Shown: one piece after another, positions 1 to 5,554 of the stretch | How the letters are laid out: each line of letters begins with the position of its first letter | Position numbering within the stretch: position 1 is the first letter of the stretch | NCBI GenBank assembly: GCA_046263055.1 | Contig: JBHELO010000056.1 | Span: 1 to 13,034, forward strand | DNA length: 13,034 nucleotides | Reading direction: 5' to 3' | DNA from: DATAQC01 sp046263055 | GTDB taxonomy: Bacteria; Actinomycetota; Acidimicrobiia; Acidimicrobiales; AC-14 | The notes under the pieces: generated by a model | What the model was told of the DNA's origin: nothing | Databases searched by the model: none | Seen by the model: the letters and a program-made list of their open reading frames with translations, nothing else | Translations under genes and position numbers: made by a program

Positions 1-145
1 CCATCTGGCCGCCGCCGGGCATGATCCCGCCCTGGGTGAAGCTGGGACCGCCCTGGCCGCTGACCAGCTCGGTGGTCTTGGAGCGCCCCGGCGGCGTCTG
101 GTTGGTGCGACTCGAGGCCCGGGTCCTGCGTCCTTCAGTGGGCAT
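1..145 (-). CDS. Unidentified protein, N-terminal 48 residues only (gene runs off the left edge)
   Basis: An ATG at 145-143 on the minus strand opens a frame that stays open to the window edge. A purine-rich AGGGGGGAC lies about 10 bases upstream and is a good ribosome binding site, which supports this start. The visible part begins MPTEGRRTRASS and is rich in Arg, Thr, Gly, Pro and Gln, with a Gly-rich stretch GGIMPGGGQM at the edge. It has no hydrophobic signal peptide or twin-arginine leader, and no recognisable domain is visible. It is divergent from the winged-helix/PadR/ATPase genes and shares their control region, so it may be co-regulated. Its place next to hydrogenase accessory genes makes a hydrogenase-related product possible, but nothing in these residues proves that. 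Confidence 0.6.
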   Translation of the reverse strand, partial: MPTEGRRTRASSRTNQTPPGRSKTTELVSGQGGPSFTQGGIMPGGGQM

Positions 146-177
146 ATTCGCGAAGTCCCCCCTGTGAGTTTGAGTCT

Positions 178-208
178 TTGATGCGATCCGGTGAAGTAGA
201 TGTAGACT
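178..208 (+). promoter_or_regulatory. Candidate promoter for the first winged-helix/PadR/ATPase operon
   Basis: This is one of the few AT-richer stretches in the window. A -35-like TTGATG (178-183) is followed after 19 bases by a -10-like TAGACT (203-208). The spacing is slightly long and both boxes are imperfect, so this is only a candidate. The -10 box lies inside the near-palindrome at 197-215, so a bound repressor would block it. Confidence 0.3.
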
Positions 209-215
209 ACACCTA
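197..215. promoter_or_regulatory. 19-bp near-palindromic operator, candidate PadR site
   Basis: The sequence TAGATGTAG-A-CTACACCTA is an inverted repeat with a single central base. Eight of nine arm positions pair, and the inner TGTAG/CTACA is perfect. PadR family repressors usually bind AT-rich dyads containing ATGT/ACAT-like half-sites, and this dyad carries ATGT in one arm and ACAC in the other. It lies between the divergent genes starting at 145 (-) and 305 (+). The left arm plus one base (TAGATGTAGA) recurs exactly at 5679-5688, in front of the second winged-helix/PadR pair. Assignment to the PadR proteins in this window is inference. Confidence 0.5.
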
Positions 216-225
216 TCTGAATCGG

Positions 226-249
226 CCGTCAGGTGGTCCGTCAGGTGGT
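226..249 (+). repeat. Two perfect tandem copies of a 12-bp unit in the leader
   Basis: CCGTCAGGTGGT occurs at 226-237 and again, identically and directly adjacent, at 238-249. It lies between the candidate operator and the leader hairpin, about 55 bases before the gene start at 305. It may be a direct-repeat protein site or simply a recent slippage duplication. Confidence 0.6.
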
Positions 250-255
250 CGTTGG

Positions 256-276
256 GCCGGGCGGGAAGCGCCCGGC
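256..276 (+). other. GC hairpin in the 5' leader of the first winged-helix gene
   Basis: GCCGGGCG (256-263) and CGCCCGGC (269-276) form a perfect 8-bp stem with a GGAAG loop. No T-run follows, so it is not a standard intrinsic terminator. It sits 28 bases before the start codon at 305 and could stabilise the message or attenuate it. In DNA this GC-rich, such stems also arise by chance. Confidence 0.35.
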
Positions 277-304
277 GGCGGTCGGCAAGGTCTGGGAGGT
301 GGAC

Positions 305-712
305 ATGAGCGACACCTTGGACGCACCCCCGTGCGGTGCGCTGAAGTCGATGTTCTGGCGGAGCGAGATCCTCCAGGTCATGTACTGGCTGATCGGTGAG
401 GGCTTCGGTGACGACATCGACGTGGCCGTGATCCAGCGCTTCTTGGGGGTGGACGCCGAGGTGGGCATCCGGTACCTCGACGAGCTGGTCGAGGAGGGCC
501 TGATCGACTGCATCGGCGATCGGTTCAGCCTTTCCGACCTCGGGCGGCGTGAGGGCGGCATCGAGTTCGCCGAGTCCTTCGAGGAGCTCACCCACGGCAC
601 GCACGGCGAGTGCGGCCCCGACTGCCCACACTGCTTCCCCGCCGACCCCGACGAGACCGACTGCACGGAGGGCTGCCCCGCCTTCCAGATGACCCAGGAG
701 CGCAGCAGATGA
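305..712 (+). CDS. Small winged-helix-like protein with C-terminal Cys cluster (copy 1)
   Basis: A 135-residue protein I cannot assign to a named family. The ATG at 305 is chosen because GGGAGG (294-299) sits five bases upstream; an in-frame ATG at 233 has no such site and adds an unlikely N-terminus. Residues 17-40 (FWRSEILQVMYWL, then GEGFGDDIDV) are almost repeated in the protein at 5774. Residues about 40-82 look like a winged helix by eye. The C-terminal third holds H97, H100 and the cysteines C103-x3-C107-x2-C110-x9-C120-x3-C124, a probable zinc or Fe-S site. The paralogue keeps C-x3-C-x-C-x9-C. It heads an operon with a PadR regulator and a CooC-like ATPase. A redox- or metal-sensing regulator or PadR partner is a reasonable inference. 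Its last seven codons come from a 20-bp tandem duplication. Confidence 0.85.
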   Translation: MSDTLDAPPCGALKSMFWRSEILQVMYWLIGEGFGDDIDVAVIQRFLGVDAEVGIRYLDELVEEGLIDCIGDRFSLSDLGRREGGIEFAESFEELTHGTHGECGPDCPHCFPADPDETDCTEGCPAFQMTQERSR

Positions 713-728
713 CTCAGGAGCGCAGCAA
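689..728 (+). repeat. 20-bp tandem duplication across the stop/start junction
   Basis: Copy 1 at 689-708 and copy 2 at 709-728 are directly adjacent and match at 18 of 20 bases. Copy 1 encodes the tail MTQERSR of the winged-helix protein. The junction supplies its TGA stop (710-712). Copy 2 carries the AGGAG (716-720) that serves as the ribosome binding site of the PadR gene starting at 729. Confidence 0.85.
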
Positions 729-1118
729 GTGAAGGTTCGCAGCTTCGACGAGCCCCAGGGCGGCCTGCCCCGCAACTACCTGCGGGCCTCCCTCCTCCTC
801 CTCATCGCCGAGTCGCCGGCCCACGGCTACGACCTGCTCGAGCACATCAAGGAGCTGGGCCTGGCCAACGTGGACCCCGGCGGCTTGTACCGGGCCCTTC
901 GGGTGATGGAGCAGGACGGGCTGGTGGAATCCTGGTGGGAGCACTCGTCGGCCGGCCCCGCCCGCCGCAGCTACCGCCTCACCGAGGATGGCGTGGAGTG
1001 GCTGCACGCATGGGCCGGCGCCCTGCGTGAAGGTCGTCGCTACCTCACCGCCTACCTGGACCGCTACGACTCCATCTCCGAGATCTCCGAGCCGGCCACC
1101 ATCGAGGCGTTGCGCTGA
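729..1118 (+). CDS. PadR family transcriptional regulator (copy 1)
   Basis: A 129-residue PadR-type winged-helix protein, short like the single-domain members with one C-terminal helix. Family features are visible in order: LPRNYLRASLLLLIAE (13-28), the HGYDLLEHI recognition region (32-40), PGGLYRALRVMEQDGLVESWWE (50-71, the DNA-reading helix and following strand), and the wing GPARRSYRLTEDG (76-88). A C-terminal helix ends in DRYDS (111-115) and probably dimerises. The start is GTG at 729, eight bases after AGGAG (716-720). It aligns without gaps over most of its length to the PadR protein at 6172. PadR proteins usually repress their own operon; the dyad at 197-215 is the obvious candidate site. 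The inducing signal is unknown, and the Cys-cluster partner just upstream may provide it. Confidence 0.93.
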   Translation: MKVRSFDEPQGGLPRNYLRASLLLLIAESPAHGYDLLEHIKELGLANVDPGGLYRALRVMEQDGLVESWWEHSSAGPARRSYRLTEDGVEWLHAWAGALREGRRYLTAYLDRYDSISEISEPATIEALR

Positions 1119-1154
1119 GCTGCCGGCGGCGGGTACGCGGGTCCGGCCGGCCCC

Positions 1155-1174
1155 GCCCGTCGCCGCCGACGGGC
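1155..1174 (+). terminator. GC hairpin between padR copy 1 and the ATPase gene
   Basis: GCCCGTCG (1155-1162) and CGACGGGC (1167-1174) pair perfectly over 8 bp around a CCGC tetraloop, in the 111-base gap before the ATPase gene. No T-run follows. It could be a partial terminator that lowers ATPase expression relative to the regulators, or an RNA processing or stability element. Confidence 0.3.
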
Positions 1175-1229
1175 TCCCGGCCCGGTCGGCCTGGAATTGG
1201 CCCGTGCCCGACCCGGTTGGAGTAAGCCC

Positions 1230-2015
1230 ATGAGCACACTGCGCATCGCCGTGGCCGGCAAGGGCGGAGCCGGCAAGACCACCTTCTCCGCCACCCTCGC
1301 CCGCCTGATGGCGGCCCGAGGCAAGCAGGTCATCGTCATCGACGGTGACAGCAACCCCAACGTGGCCATCGCCCTGGGTGTGGGCCGCGACGACGCGGCG
1401 GCCATCGAGCCGCTGCCCACCAGCCTTGTCTCCCGGCGCCTGGCCGGTGGCACCGCCCTCAAGGACCCGGTGGAGACGGTGGTCAAGGAGTACGGGGCGC
1501 GCACCACCGACGGCATCGACGTGCTCCTCATGGCCATGCCCTCCCACGCCGACGAGGGCTGCCTGTGCTCGGCCCACGCCACCGTCAGCGGCCTGCTCAA
1601 CGACGTGGGCGAGCAGGCCGACGTGGTGACCATCCTCGACCTGGAGGCGTCGCCCGAGCACCTGAGCCGGGGCACCACCCGCCACGTGGACGTGCTGGAG
1701 CTGGTGGTCGAGCCCTACTACCGGTCCTACGAGACGGCCCGGCGCATGGCCGCCCTGGCTTCCGAGCTGCCGATCGCCCACGTGGGCGTCATCGCCAACA
1801 AGATCCGCAAGCCCGAGCACCTCGAGGCCATGACCGAGTACTGCGAGCGCCACGGTCTGTCCTTCGACGGCCACCTGCCCTGGGGCGACGCGGTGCTCGA
1901 CGCCGACCTGGCCGGCGTCCCGTTGTACGACTACGACCGTGAGGGAGCGGTGGTGGCGGCCGTCGACCAGGTGGCCGGGCGCCTGCTGGCCCTTTCCCTG
2001 CGCAACGGGCACTGA
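1230..2015 (+). CDS. CooC-like P-loop ATPase with CxC metal site, candidate nickel-insertion factor
   Basis: A 261-residue SIMIBI-class (MinD/ParA/CooC) ATPase. The deviant Walker A is AGKGGAGKTT (9-18), followed by VIVIDGDSNPN (35-45), as in CooC. C111-L-C113 matches the CxC motif that binds Ni or Zn at the dimer interface of CooC proteins. DLEASPEHLSRGTT (137-150) and the base-recognition region VIANKIRKPE (187-196) also fit CooC. The ATG at 1230 follows GGAG (1219-1222) at seven bases. CooC inserts nickel into CO dehydrogenase, but here the gene sits in a hydrogenase-maturation neighbourhood that shows no HypB GTPase. A role in nickel delivery to the hydrogenase is therefore an inference from context. 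It is cytoplasmic. Its 3' end converges with the ferritin-like gene, leaving 15 bases between them. No CO dehydrogenase gene is in the window. Confidence 0.88.
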   Translation: MSTLRIAVAGKGGAGKTTFSATLARLMAARGKQVIVIDGDSNPNVAIALGVGRDDAAAIEPLPTSLVSRRLAGGTALKDPVETVVKEYGARTTDGIDVLLMAMPSHADEGCLCSAHATVSGLLNDVGEQADVVTILDLEASPEHLSRGTTRHVDVLELVVEPYYRSYETARRMAALASELPIAHVGVIANKIRKPEHLEAMTEYCERHGLSFDGHLPWGDAVLDADLAGVPLYDYDREGAVVAAVDQVAGRLLALSLRNGH

Positions 2016-2029
2016 TCCGGGCCTGCCCG
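2006..2029. terminator. Possible bidirectional terminator between converging genes
   Basis: CGGGCA (2006-2011) pairs with TGCCCG (2024-2029) around a 12-base loop, overlapping the ATPase stop codon and the 15-base gap to the converging gene. The stem is short and there is no T-run, so support is weak. Confidence 0.25.
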
Positions 2030-2030
2030 C

Positions 2031-3386
2031 CTACATGAAGTTCCGGGTGTGCAGCGACGACAGCTCGTTCGCCTCCTCCGGCGCGTAGCCGAGCCGCACC
2101 AGCCGCCGGCGACGGCCCTCGGCCATCTCCGCCTCGAGCTCCTGCACCAGAGCGAAGCCGGAGGCCAGCGCCGCCGGGTCCCACGACCCGGCCGCCATCA
2201 GGACCAGGGCGTCGAACACCTCCTCGTTGAGGCCGGCGGTGTGGGCCAGGGCGTCGTGGCGCCGGCGAACGGCGGCGCCCAGTCGCCCCCTCAGGGCCGG
2301 CTCGGCGCCCACCACGTGCTCCAGATGGGCCATGCCGAAGGCCACGTGGCGCGCCTCGTCGGCCAGGGCCAGGCGGGTGACCTGGCGGGTCACGGGGTCG
2401 GGGGCGTGGCGCTCCAGGAAGGACAGCAGCGACAGGAACGTCCCCTCCCCCAGCACCGATAGGAGGAAGTGGGCCACCGCGAAGTCGGGCTCCTCGACCA
2501 GCGTCTGCAGCGACGCCTGGCCGGCGGCGCTCGACAGGCCGAGCGGCTGGCCGCCCAGCTCGGCCCGGCGGGTGAACACCTCCACGTGGCGCGCCTCGTC
2601 GGCCACCTGTACGGCCAGCGCCCCCATCACCTCCCGGAAGTGGGGGTGGACCTGGGCCAGGAAGCGGGCGGGCACCACCAGGGCGGCGTTCTCGTTCTCC
2701 ACCAGGTACGTCATGACGGTGACGACCGCCGCCTCCACCTCGGGCGGCAGGTCGAGCGGCGCGTCCCAGTCCACGGCGGTGGCCGGGTCCCACTGGTTGG
2801 CCACCGCCTGGCGGTAGATGCCGGCCGCGGTGTCCGCCCACACGGAGTCCCGGGTGGCCAGCGGGAACCGGAAGTCGGGCCCCCCGGCCTCCACCAGCGC
2901 CCCCCGGGCGGCCAGGCCCCACGTGCCCGGCGCCCGGTCGGCCACGCCGCCGTGGGGGCCTGTCGCCCGCTCGGCGCCCCTGCGTCGGGCGTCCACCGCC
3001 GTCCCCCGGGTCACCCATCCCACCACCGGGCTGCCTCTCGGCCCTTCCGGGGCGCGACCGGCGTGGGCACCCGACGAGTCTCGGGTGCCGGACGATGCCG
3101 GCCCGGGAAGGAGGGCAGCCGCCAGCTCCACCGCGTGGCCGCGGTCGCGGCACCAGGCTCGGAGGTGGGGGCCGGCCTCGGGGGCCCGGGCCCGCACCTC
3201 GAGCCGGTGGCCGGGGGCCACGGCGGCCAGTGCCCGCCTGAGGAGCATGTGCCCGCCCCGGTCCAGGCCCAGGTCGCCCAGGTCGACGCCGGCCGCCGGC
3301 GCCTCGGTGGCCGGGGGGGCGTTCCCGTGGATGGTGGCCCGGCGGTGGCCTCCGGGAGGGGCCGGGCGGTCGCCGGTGGCGGTCAC
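2031..3386 (-). CDS. Diiron ferritin-like protein with TusA-like N-terminal region
   Basis: A 451-residue cytoplasmic protein. Residues about 33-86 resemble the TusA/SirA fold (GVDLGDLGLDRGG, then LRRALAAVAPGHRLEV, then HLRAWCRDRGHAVE), but the CPxP sulfur-carrier motif is replaced by DRGGH, so sulfur transfer is unlikely. A low-complexity Gly/Arg/Pro linker (about 93-155) leads to a four-helix ferritin-like domain. This has two repeats of the diiron pattern: E232 with DEARH (E264, H267), and E314 with DEARH (E344, H347). IYRQAVANQWDP (190-201) is typical of oxygenase-like members of this superfamily, such as AurF relatives, though the exact family is not settled. The GTG start at 3386 overlaps the upstream stop as GTGA, implying coupled translation. 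The gene is last of a three-gene operon. O2 activation, oxidation or iron handling are possible; the substrate is unknown. Confidence 0.85.
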   Translation of the reverse strand: MTATGDRPAPPGGHRRATIHGNAPPATEAPAAGVDLGDLGLDRGGHMLLRRALAAVAPGHRLEVRARAPEAGPHLRAWCRDRGHAVELAAALLPGPASSGTRDSSGAHAGRAPEGPRGSPVVGWVTRGTAVDARRRGAERATGPHGGVADRAPGTWGLAARGALVEAGGPDFRFPLATRDSVWADTAAGIYRQAVANQWDPATAVDWDAPLDLPPEVEAAVVTVMTYLVENENAALVVPARFLAQVHPHFREVMGALAVQVADEARHVEVFTRRAELGGQPLGLSSAAGQASLQTLVEEPDFAVAHFLLSVLGEGTFLSLLSFLERHAPDPVTRQVTRLALADEARHVAFGMAHLEHVVGAEPALRGRLGAAVRRRHDALAHTAGLNEEVFDALVLMAAGSWDPAALASGFALVQELEAEMAEGRRRRLVRLGYAPEEANELSSLHTRNFM

Positions 3387-4225
3387 GGCCGGTAGCCGGA
3401 GGCCGTGACCGCCCCCGACTCGTCGTAGAAGCCGGTGGCCGCCACCGCCTCCTCCAGCGGGCCGTACCCACTGATGCGGCCGGGCCGCCACTCGGTCAGG
3501 CCCTCCAGGTCGAGCAGCGGCCGTACGTCGGGGTCGTCGTAGGACATCCCGAGCAGGAGCGAGCGGAAACGGTCCAGGAGGTCGGCCGGGCCCGAGGCCA
3601 GGGCGGTGAAGTTGCAGTGGTCGAAGGTCGGTGTGGTCGCCAGGACGCGGGTGGCTCCGGCGGGCAGGGTGCCTTCGGTCGTGAACACCAGGTGGTTTCC
3701 GTCGATCATGCAGGCGGCGTCCACCTCCCCGGCCATCAGCGCCCGGGCCGCCTCTCGCTCGCCGCCCACGTGGTCGCCGTGCTTGCCGACGGCCACGTCG
3801 AAGCGGCGGACGCGGACGTCCCGGCCCGGTTCCAGGCCCGCCGACCGCAGGTGGGCCAGGGGGATCAGGGTGGCCTGGGGCGAGTCGACGGCGCCCACCG
3901 CCACCGTCGCCCCCGCCAGGTCGGCCACCGACGAGATGCCGGAGTCGGCCCGCACCACCACCACCGAGGTCAGGTCGCAGTCGGTGTCGCGCATGGCGAG
4001 GGCGGTGACGTCCGCCATCCGCCGGGCCCGGGCCCAGGCCAGCGGCGAGTTCCAGGCCACGTCCACCTCCCCCGCCACCAGCGCTTCCACCTGGCGCTCG
4101 TAGTTGGAGTAGAGGACGTAATCGACGTGGAGGCGGCGACCGCCGAACCAGTCCCGAAAGCCCTCCCAGATGGTGACGACCTTGGGGTCGTAGGCGACGG
4201 CCCCGACGGTGAGCGTGTCGGCCAC
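3383..4225 (-). CDS. PhnD-like periplasmic-binding-fold protein lacking a signal peptide
   Basis: A 280-residue protein with the type 2 binding-protein fold of the PhnD (phosphate/phosphonate-binding) superfamily. TLTVGAVAYDPKVVTIWEGF (4-23) is the first strand and helix. VDYVLYSNYERQVEALVAGEVDVAW (34-58) and TSVVVVRADSGISSVADLAGATVAVG (86-111) are the usual lobe-crossing segments, and ALMAGEVDAACMI (162-174) closes the second lobe. The chosen GTG at 4225 lies 10 bases after the upstream stop, with GAGG nearby. No signal peptide or lipobox precedes the domain: the residues before it are only MAD. No permease or ATPase gene is adjacent. So this is probably not a transporter component but a cytoplasmic ligand-binding or catalytic protein working with the flavoprotein and the diiron protein that flank it. 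The ligand cannot be told from the sequence. Confidence 0.82.
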   Translation of the reverse strand: MADTLTVGAVAYDPKVVTIWEGFRDWFGGRRLHVDYVLYSNYERQVEALVAGEVDVAWNSPLAWARARRMADVTALAMRDTDCDLTSVVVVRADSGISSVADLAGATVAVGAVDSPQATLIPLAHLRSAGLEPGRDVRVRRFDVAVGKHGDHVGGEREAARALMAGEVDAACMIDGNHLVFTTEGTLPAGATRVLATTPTFDHCNFTALASGPADLLDRFRSLLLGMSYDDPDVRPLLDLEGLTEWRPGRISGYGPLEEAVAATGFYDESGAVTASGYRP

Positions 4226-4235
4226 GGCGGCCGCC

Positions 4236-5393
4236 TCAGAAGAGCGGCAGGCCGCAGACGGCCCGGCCGATGAAGTCGTGGAGGGCGTCGGTGGTGGGGG
4301 CCATGACGGTGGCCGCCCGGGCGTCGCGGAAGTGGCGCTCGACGCCCACCTCCTTGCGGAACGCCGACCCCCCACACACCCGCATGGCGAGGTCGGTGAC
4401 CGCTACCGCCGCCTCACTGGCCGCCGCCTTCACCTCCAGCACCCGTAAGATGGCGTCGGGCCGGCGCACCTCCAGGGCGGTCAGCGTGTCGAGCAGCAGG
4501 CCCTCGGCCAAGTCGGTGGTGACGCGCATGCGGGCCACGTGGGACCTGGTCACCGGGTTCTCGGCCAGCGACTGGTCCAGGTGCTCGAGACGGGTGCCGG
4601 CGGCGTGGGCGGCGGCCCGGGTGGTGGCGACGTCGGCCGTCCCCACCGAGAACCCGGCGCTCATGACCTGGAACCAGGGGAGGACGGTGCCGATCATGAG
4701 GTCGAACCCACCGCCGTCGGGGCCCAGCCGGGCGGAGGTCGCCACCGTGACGCCGTCCGCCGCCATGGGGCTGGACGAGTTGCCCCGCAGGCCCAGGCCG
4801 TCGAAGGGAGCGCCCACCGACAGGCCGGGAGCGTCGGCGGGGACCAGCCACAAGGTGCTGGCGCCGTCGGCGTCCAGCGGCCGGCTCGACCACACGTAGC
4901 CGTCCGCCTCGCCCGCCGAGGTCACCCAGCTCTTGGCCGCGTCGAGGCGGACGCGGCCCTCGCCGTCGGGTGAGGCCGAGCTCAGGGGGACCCAGAAGTG
5001 GCTGCGTGATCCGGCCTCCGAGAAGGCCAGGGTGGCCAAGTAGCGCCCGGCGGCGATGGCCTCCCGCACGTCTCGGGGGCCGTGGGCCTCGATGAGGGCG
5101 GTGGCCGCATAGTGCATCATCACGACCATGGCCGTAGACCCGCAGTGGCGAGCCAGCTCCTGCACCACGGCGGCCGCCGCCCGGTGACCCTCGCCCCGGC
5201 CACCGACGTTGGGGGCGCTGACCAGGCCGAGGAGGCCGGCCCGGCCCAGGGCGTCGAGCGCCTCTCGCGGGTAGGCGCCGGTGCGGTCGATGTCGGCCGC
5301 CCGAGGGGCGACGACCTGGGCGACGACCGGTTCGAGGTCGATGAGGTAGCGGGGGCGGATGTCGACGGGGGCGTCGACGGGTGAGGACGTCAT
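4236..5393 (-). CDS. Acyl-CoA-dehydrogenase-fold flavoprotein lacking the usual catalytic Glu
   Basis: A 385-residue protein with the whole acyl-CoA dehydrogenase layout: an N-terminal helical domain (about 15-118), the FAD-contacting FSEAGSRS (124-131), KSWVTSAGEADGYV (154-167) in the beta domain, and a C-terminal helical domain ending GGSAFRKEVGVERHFRDARAA (from 341). Where many dehydrogenases carry the catalytic base in YEGT, this protein reads VMAPTTDAL (363-371). The isovaleryl-CoA-dehydrogenase-type alternative position in the preceding helix region (PWFQVMSAGF, 239-248) shows no Glu either. It may therefore be a non-classical member, for example a flavin-dependent monooxygenase related to DszC/SfnC, or a reductase. 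The ATG at 5393 has AGGAGG eleven bases upstream. It is the first gene of the minus-strand operon. Its leader carries a strong palindrome at 5531-5552. Confidence 0.88.
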   Translation of the reverse strand: MTSSPVDAPVDIRPRYLIDLEPVVAQVVAPRAADIDRTGAYPREALDALGRAGLLGLVSAPNVGGRGEGHRAAAAVVQELARHCGSTAMVVMMHYAATALIEAHGPRDVREAIAAGRYLATLAFSEAGSRSHFWVPLSSASPDGEGRVRLDAAKSWVTSAGEADGYVWSSRPLDADGASTLWLVPADAPGLSVGAPFDGLGLRGNSSSPMAADGVTVATSARLGPDGGGFDLMIGTVLPWFQVMSAGFSVGTADVATTRAAAHAAGTRLEHLDQSLAENPVTRSHVARMRVTTDLAEGLLLDTLTALEVRRPDAILRVLEVKAAASEAAVAVTDLAMRVCGGSAFRKEVGVERHFRDARAATVMAPTTDALHDFIGRAVCGLPLF

Positions 5394-5530
5394 CGTGCGC
5401 TGCTCCTCCTGTGGGGCGGGACCTGCGGGAGCTGGCCGGCCGGCCAGCGTCTGTCACCGCCGGGGCCGCTCGCGGGAGCGGCGGCACCCTCAGGTGGAGC
5501 GCGCCTCCAGGGGCACGGCTCCGGCGGTCG
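5394..5530 (-). other. Structured leader region upstream of the flavoprotein operon
   Basis: No gene is visible here. Three compact inverted repeats stand close together. The first, 5465-5482, has a 7-bp perfect stem and a 4-base loop. The second, 5485-5496, is CACC/GGTG with a 4-base loop. The third, 5495-5509, is TGGAG/CTCCA with a 5-base loop. If transcription of the flavoprotein operon begins upstream, these would fold in its 5' leader. I cannot match them to a known riboswitch, and in such GC-rich DNA chance stems are common. Confidence 0.3.
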
Positions 5531-5552
5531 TCGTCGTTCGACCGAACGACGA
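5531..5552. promoter_or_regulatory. 22-bp perfect palindrome, candidate operator
   Basis: TCGTCGTTCG (5531-5540) and its exact reverse complement CGAACGACGA (5543-5552) flank a central AC. Ten perfect pairs around two bases is far from the usual look of a terminator (the loop is too short and there is no T-run), but it is typical of a dimeric repressor site such as those of TetR-type regulators. It lies 138 bases before the flavoprotein start and about 220 bases before the second winged-helix gene. The binding protein is unknown, and no TetR gene is in the window. Confidence 0.55.
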
Positions 5553-5554
5553 TC

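Noticed and set aside
233..304. Longer start (ATG 233) for the first Cys-cluster protein
   Set aside because: No ribosome binding site, and it runs through the tandem repeat and hairpin of the leader. ATG 305 has GGGAGG at the right distance.
714..2012. Long minus-strand open frame opposite padR and the ATPase gene
   Set aside because: It is antisense to clear PadR and CooC-like proteins, and its composition is Gly/Val/His-rich without any motif.
1789..3471. A 560-codon minus-strand frame overlapping the ferritin-like gene
   Set aside because: It is in another frame of the diiron protein, with Arg/Gly/Pro-rich translation. The diiron motifs are in the frame ending at 2031.
3383..4225. Phosphonate ABC transporter substrate-binding component
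   Set aside because: No signal peptide and no permease or ATPase gene in the neighbourhood. Kept only as a PhnD-like fold.
4236..5393. Ordinary fatty-acid beta-oxidation acyl-CoA dehydrogenase
   Set aside because: The catalytic Glu motif is replaced by MAPT and no other beta-oxidation genes are present.
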